Assembly: GCA_029547205.1 (NCBI GenBank)
Contig: JAKPPT010000122.1
Coordinates: 154,634 to 218,633, forward strand
Source: Spirochaetota bacterium
GTDB taxonomy: Bacteria; Spirochaetota; Spirochaetia; Treponematales; UBA12059
DNA length: 64,000 bases
Direction: 5' to 3'
Made by a program: the position numbers and the translations under genes. Numbering within the stretch: the stretch's first letter is position 1; each line of letters starts with the position of its first letter. This document shows, in pieces, positions 61,568-64,000 of the stretch. Under the pieces are notes generated by a model. That model made no database searches, had not been told where the DNA came from, and saw only the letters and a program-made list of their open reading frames with translations.

Positions 61568-61596
61568 TTGACAGTTTTTATTTCAAAGGCTATGTT
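61568..61596 (+). promoter_or_regulatory. Leaderless-type promoter of the symporter gene
   Basis: Consensus TTGACA (61568-61573), a 17-base spacer and TATGTT (61591-61596), then six bases to the ATG at 61603; no ribosome site. Confidence 0.6.
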
Positions 61597-61602
61597 CCTA
61601 CC

Positions 61603-62820
61603 ATGAAGATCTGGATAAAATATTTACTGACAATATGTTTAGGTATCGTACTTGGCATGTTTATGCCGATGTCCGACAGCTTTATTGCATCAATTCAATC
61701 AATTGCAATCGGCATTACCCTGATAATACTGTATCCTCTCGAGCTCTTTAGTGCAGCAATTGGTATCTATGAGCTACATGAAGAAAAAAGACTTTTAAAG
61801 GTTTTATCGCGAGCTTTTCTGTATTCACTCATTTTTATTTTTAGTGCAACAATTCTAGGTATTGTCATATCATCTTTTGCACCTGTTATTCGCATTCAAC
61901 TTGGAGAAAAAATTGGTACAACACCTGGACTGATGACGATTGGTGAAATACTGCCCAAATTCTTCCCACCAACTATTATTGATATTTTTGTTAATACTAA
62001 TTTTATACTACCACTATTTGCTGTAACACTGTTCATTGGGCTTTCATTTTCGAGCAATAAACATGCTGGCAAAGTCATGCTCAATGTATTTGAATCAGCT
62101 TCTGAATTATTGTGGAATATCAACAGCTTCATCATCGAAATACTGCCATTCCTTTTTATTTTTATTGCTGCAAGTGTAACACGTTCTCTCTTGGCTATTA
62201 AGGATTTTTCTAATTATGCAAAACTGTTTGAAATAATTTTGATTGAAAGTATCCTATACATTTTTGGTATTATCCCACTCGTAATTTATGTTAAGCGAAA
62301 AAAGCGTAATCCTTATAAAATTTTATACGGAATGCTGGCGACAGGACTTTCTGCATTGTTTATTCCTCATGCTTTTGGTTCAGTCACAACGGGAATAAAG
62401 CATCTTAAAGAAAGTCTCGGAGTTCGGCGGCGGATCAATGCAACCACACTGCCTCTGACAATGACATTTGGAAGAGCCGGAACAGTACTTATCAGCACGA
62501 CAGCATTTATTGTGGTACTCTCTTCGTATTCCCAGATTGGATTAACTGTACAATCGATTTTCTGGATCTTGCTCTGGCTTCCTATTACTGGTCTTTTAAG
62601 CGGCGCAAGTGCAAACCTCGGTGTACTTTCTGCAATTGCTTTTGTGTGCTCCATTTATGGCAGAGGCTTTGAATCTGGTTTTGTATTACTCTTGCCAATT
62701 GCACTACCGCTCTTTCTTATCGGTAATCTCCTGGATGCACTAACGTATATGACAGTTGCTTATTGCTCCAGTACAGGCGAGGAAGATGTTGTGGAACATG
62801 AAATGAGACATTTTATCTAA
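61603..62820 (+). CDS. Dicarboxylate/amino acid:cation symporter (SDF family)
   Basis: 405 residues, about eight membrane spans. SDF/DAACS marks include VISSFAPVIRIQLGEK, GEILPKFFPPTIIDIFVNTN, FAVTLFIGLSFSS and the C-terminal substrate region (TLPLTMTFGRAGTVLIST, ...GLLSGASANLGVLSAIAF). Imports glutamate, aspartate, serine or dicarboxylates with Na+ or H+; the specific substrate is not readable. It is followed after about 50 bases by its own EIIA-type regulator gene. Confidence 0.88.
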   Translation: MKIWIKYLLTICLGIVLGMFMPMSDSFIASIQSIAIGITLIILYPLELFSAAIGIYELHEEKRLLKVLSRAFLYSLIFIFSATILGIVISSFAPVIRIQLGEKIGTTPGLMTIGEILPKFFPPTIIDIFVNTNFILPLFAVTLFIGLSFSSNKHAGKVMLNVFESASELLWNINSFIIEILPFLFIFIAASVTRSLLAIKDFSNYAKLFEIILIESILYIFGIIPLVIYVKRKKRNPYKILYGMLATGLSALFIPHAFGSVTTGIKHLKESLGVRRRINATTLPLTMTFGRAGTVLISTTAFIVVLSSYSQIGLTVQSIFWILLWLPITGLLSGASANLGVLSAIAFVCSIYGRGFESGFVLLLPIALPLFLIGNLLDALTYMTVAYCSSTGEEDVVEHEMRHFI

Positions 62821-62836
62821 TTTTTCTGTAATTTCC

Positions 62837-62865
62837 TTGACAAATTAGCTAAGTACCGATACATT
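62837..62865 (+). promoter_or_regulatory. Leaderless-type promoter of the EIIA gene
   Basis: Consensus TTGACA (62837-62842), a 17-base spacer and TACATT (62860-62865), then six bases to the ATG at 62872; no ribosome site. It lets the gene be expressed separately from the symporter. Confidence 0.6.
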
Positions 62866-62871
62866 CAATTT

Positions 62872-63321
62872 ATGAGTCTACTTTCTTTACTTGATGAATC
62901 TCACATTTTGATCGGTCTTAAAGCACAAACCAAAGAAGAGGTAATAGCAGAAATGATAGATTTTCTGTACACCTCTCATAAAATTACAGATAGAACTGCA
63001 GCGCTCGATGCAGTTCTAAAGCGAGAACAAAGCATAAGCACCGGAATGCGCGATGGCCTTGCGCTTCCTCATGGTAAAACTGATTCAGTACAGGAGCTTG
63101 TTCCCTGTATCGCAATTTCCGATCATCCTATTGATTTTAACAGCCTCGATGGCAAGCCATGTACTCTTTTTATTATGACGCTTTCGCCAACGAGTAAAGC
63201 TGGACCGCATCTGCAATTTCTTGCGGAAATTAGCAGTCTCTTTAAGAATGAGGCTAAACGCGAAGCCCTAAAGAAAGCTCAGACACCCGAAGAAGCCCTT
63301 GCTATTTTTAAGCAAAATTGA
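62872..63321 (+). CDS. PTS EIIA-type (fructose/Ntr) phosphoryl-transfer protein
   Basis: 149 residues. Active-site His in GLALPHGKTD. It shares MxDxLYxxxKIxDRxAxxxAVLxRE and DFNSLDGKP with the EIIA domain at the end of the antiporter at 30259-32415. No EIIB or EIIC follows, as in EIIA-Ntr-like regulators. Probably controls the preceding symporter or nitrogen/carbon metabolism by phosphorylation state. Confidence 0.9.
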   Translation: MSLLSLLDESHILIGLKAQTKEEVIAEMIDFLYTSHKITDRTAALDAVLKREQSISTGMRDGLALPHGKTDSVQELVPCIAISDHPIDFNSLDGKPCTLFIMTLSPTSKAGPHLQFLAEISSLFKNEAKREALKKAQTPEEALAIFKQN

Positions 63322-63374
63322 TTTTTATAAAAGGTTATAACTGGTAACGTACATCTTTATACTATATTTATAAG

Positions 63375-63411
63375 AAAGGGGCTGCCCAACTGTGTTTGGC
63401 AGCCCCTTTTT
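63375..63411. terminator. Bidirectional terminator between EIIA and groES
   Basis: AAAGGGGCTGCC (63375-63386) pairs perfectly with GGCAGCCCCTTT (63398-63409); T-runs follow on the plus strand, and a shorter one on the minus strand. It lies between convergent genes. Confidence 0.88.
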
Positions 63412-63428
63412 GTGTAGAAAATCTCTTA

Positions 63429-63695
63429 TTATTCGATAATTGCAAGGATATCTGACATCTTTAAAATGAGATGATCTTCGCCATCAAGTTTAATCTGAGT
63501 ACCAGCGTATTTATCATACATTACTTTATCTTTTTCTTTTACCTTGATAGCATCCTTGTCAGTACCAACGGCAACCACAATGCCAGTCTGAGTCTTTTCT
63601 TGTGCAGTTTGTGGAATAAGAATACCACCAGCAGTTTTTGACTCACTTTCAATAATCTTGATTAAAATGCGATCACCTAATGGATTGACCTTCAT
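63429..63695 (-). CDS. groES: Co-chaperonin GroES
   Basis: 88 residues. VNPLGDRILIKIIESESKTAGGILIPQTAQEK contains the mobile loop, and DKVMYDKYAGTQIKLDGEDHLILKMSDILAII is the conserved C-terminus. Caps GroEL. The ATG at 63695 has GGAGG seven bases upstream; the in-frame sequence further upstream is promoter DNA. It is monocistronic: groEL is not adjacent, and no CIRCE element is seen in front. Confidence 0.96.
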   Translation of the reverse strand: MKVNPLGDRILIKIIESESKTAGGILIPQTAQEKTQTGIVVAVGTDKDAIKVKEKDKVMYDKYAGTQIKLDGEDHLILKMSDILAIIE

Positions 63696-63743
63696 TATTA
63701 TTCCTCCTGATTTGTATGGTGAAAATCTAAAATTGACATGCAA

Positions 63744-63772
63744 AATGTAATAAAATTTGCTGCAAAGGTCAA
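63744..63772 (-). promoter_or_regulatory. Promoter of groES
   Basis: TTGACC (63767-63772), a 17-base spacer and TACATT (63744-63749) on the minus strand, giving a leader of about 45 bases that includes the GGAGG ribosome site. Confidence 0.55.
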
Positions 63773-63801
63773 GTTTTTTGCTTGATAAATACACAGAAAA
63801 A

Positions 63802-63872
63802 AGCGGCCGACGGGAATTGAACCCGCATCACAAGCTTGGGAAGCTTGGGTAATACCGTTATACGACGGCCGC
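63802..63872 (-). tRNA. tRNA-Gly (anticodon CCC)
   Basis: Reading the minus strand, the acceptor GCGGCCG pairs with CGGCCGC. The anticodon stem CAAGC/GCTTG holds loop TTCCCAA, so the anticodon is CCC (reads GGG). The T-arm GGGTTCAATTCCC is intact and the discriminator is U. The terminal CCA is not encoded. It is upstream of groES on the same strand. Confidence 0.93.
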
Positions 63873-63876
63873 GATT
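63861..63876. repeat. Direct repeat, copy 1 (tRNA-Gly 5' end plus flank)
   Basis: TACGACGGCCGCGATT covers the first 12 bases of tRNA-Gly and four flanking bases. It is repeated exactly at 63952-63967. Confidence 0.6.
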
Positions 63877-64000
63877 ATACAGGTGCGCTGCTCGCGCACA
63901 AAACTCAAGGTTCGCCGTCGTGCAGCTCGCTCTCTTCCTTTGGGCTCACTGTACGACGGCCGCGATTGTAATGCGTCGCTTTGCGACGTATGCTGTGGTT
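63877..64000. other. GC-rich, hairpin-dense upstream region of tRNA-Gly
   Basis: Holds GTGCGC/GCGCAC, GCCGTCGT (63914-63921) with ACGACGGC (63953-63960), the second copy of the tRNA-Gly 5' repeat (63952-63967) and CGTCGC/GCGACG near the window end. No gene seen. Confidence 0.5.

Noticed and set aside
63702..63794. Longer GroES start
   Set aside because: The upstream frame is promoter DNA; GGAGG and the conserved N-terminus fix the start at 63695.

Overview
The window looks like chromosomal DNA of a motile, anaerobic, amino-acid-fermenting spirochaete (Spirochaetota, Treponema-like, moderately AT-rich by eye). The main pointers are a P83/100-family protein, a FliG, PEGA and SPOR envelope proteins, a fused PyrB-PyrI and many short lipoproteins. 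I see no insertion sequence, prophage, CRISPR array or rRNA. Assignments come from reading motifs and neighbourhoods; no database search was run.

Layout. 1-3.3 kb: the 3' part of mnmA, then two envelope genes on the minus strand. 3.8-12.4 kb: a lysine-fermentation operon (kdd, a class-III aminotransferase that may act as the 3-aminobutyryl-CoA transaminase Kat, kce, kamA, kamB, kamC and an uncharacterised amidohydrolase). 12.5-14.1 kb: fused pyrBI, directly behind a terminator. 14.1-18.5 kb: divergent P83/100 and RlpA/SPOR envelope genes. 18.6-24.4 kb: a 7TM adenylate cyclase, a lipoprotein, threonine aldolase, an SplB-like radical SAM protein and an unknown gene. 24.5-26.1 kb: a sensor / ECF sigma / anti-sigma triad resembling CnrX-CnrH-CnrY. 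26.3-33.1 kb: an MBL hydrolase, a hybrid histidine kinase, an FdhD-like protein, a CPA2 antiporter fused to a PTS EIIA domain, and Rex. 33.5-35.7 kb: ftcD and thioredoxin. 35.7-38.7 kb: a YiiX-like hydrolase, a lipoprotein and pyrK-pyrD. 38.7-46.0 kb: a full pstSCAB-phoU-phoB-phoR locus behind a PHO-box-like repeat. 46.1-57.1 kb: a lipoprotein, a spirochaete-type unknown, a thymidine-kinase-like P-loop protein, a B12-binding radical SAM protein, AlaX, a lipoprotein, a membrane protein and a short-hinged SMC. 57.2-64 kb: cobalamin adenosyltransferase, fliG, a Zn-phospholipase-C-like protein, MATE, a dicarboxylate/amino-acid symporter, a second EIIA protein, groES and tRNA-Gly(CCC).

How it fits together. 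Lysine (kdd/kce/kamABC) and histidine (ftcD) catabolism suggest fermentation of amino acids. The cobalamin adenosyltransferase would supply AdoCbl for the B12-dependent 5,6-aminomutase that KamB/KamC reactivate, although kamD/kamE are not in the window. Rex would sense the redox state of the fermentation. Two unrelated carriers (a cation/proton antiporter and an SDF-type symporter) carry nearly the same EIIA regulator, which suggests PTS-Ntr-like control of transport.

The most unusual non-coding signals are: (1) many genes without a Shine-Dalgarno whose -10-like hexamer sits 6-7 bases before the start codon, implying widespread leaderless mRNAs; (2) a roughly 17-bp motif (GTGTCACGAAGMTTGTG) recurring in intergenic spaces, sometimes as inverted pairs; (3) a small terminator-type RNA candidate upstream of rex whose loop repeats the 16S anti-Shine-Dalgarno tail; (4) a chain of hairpins between kdd and the aminotransferase.
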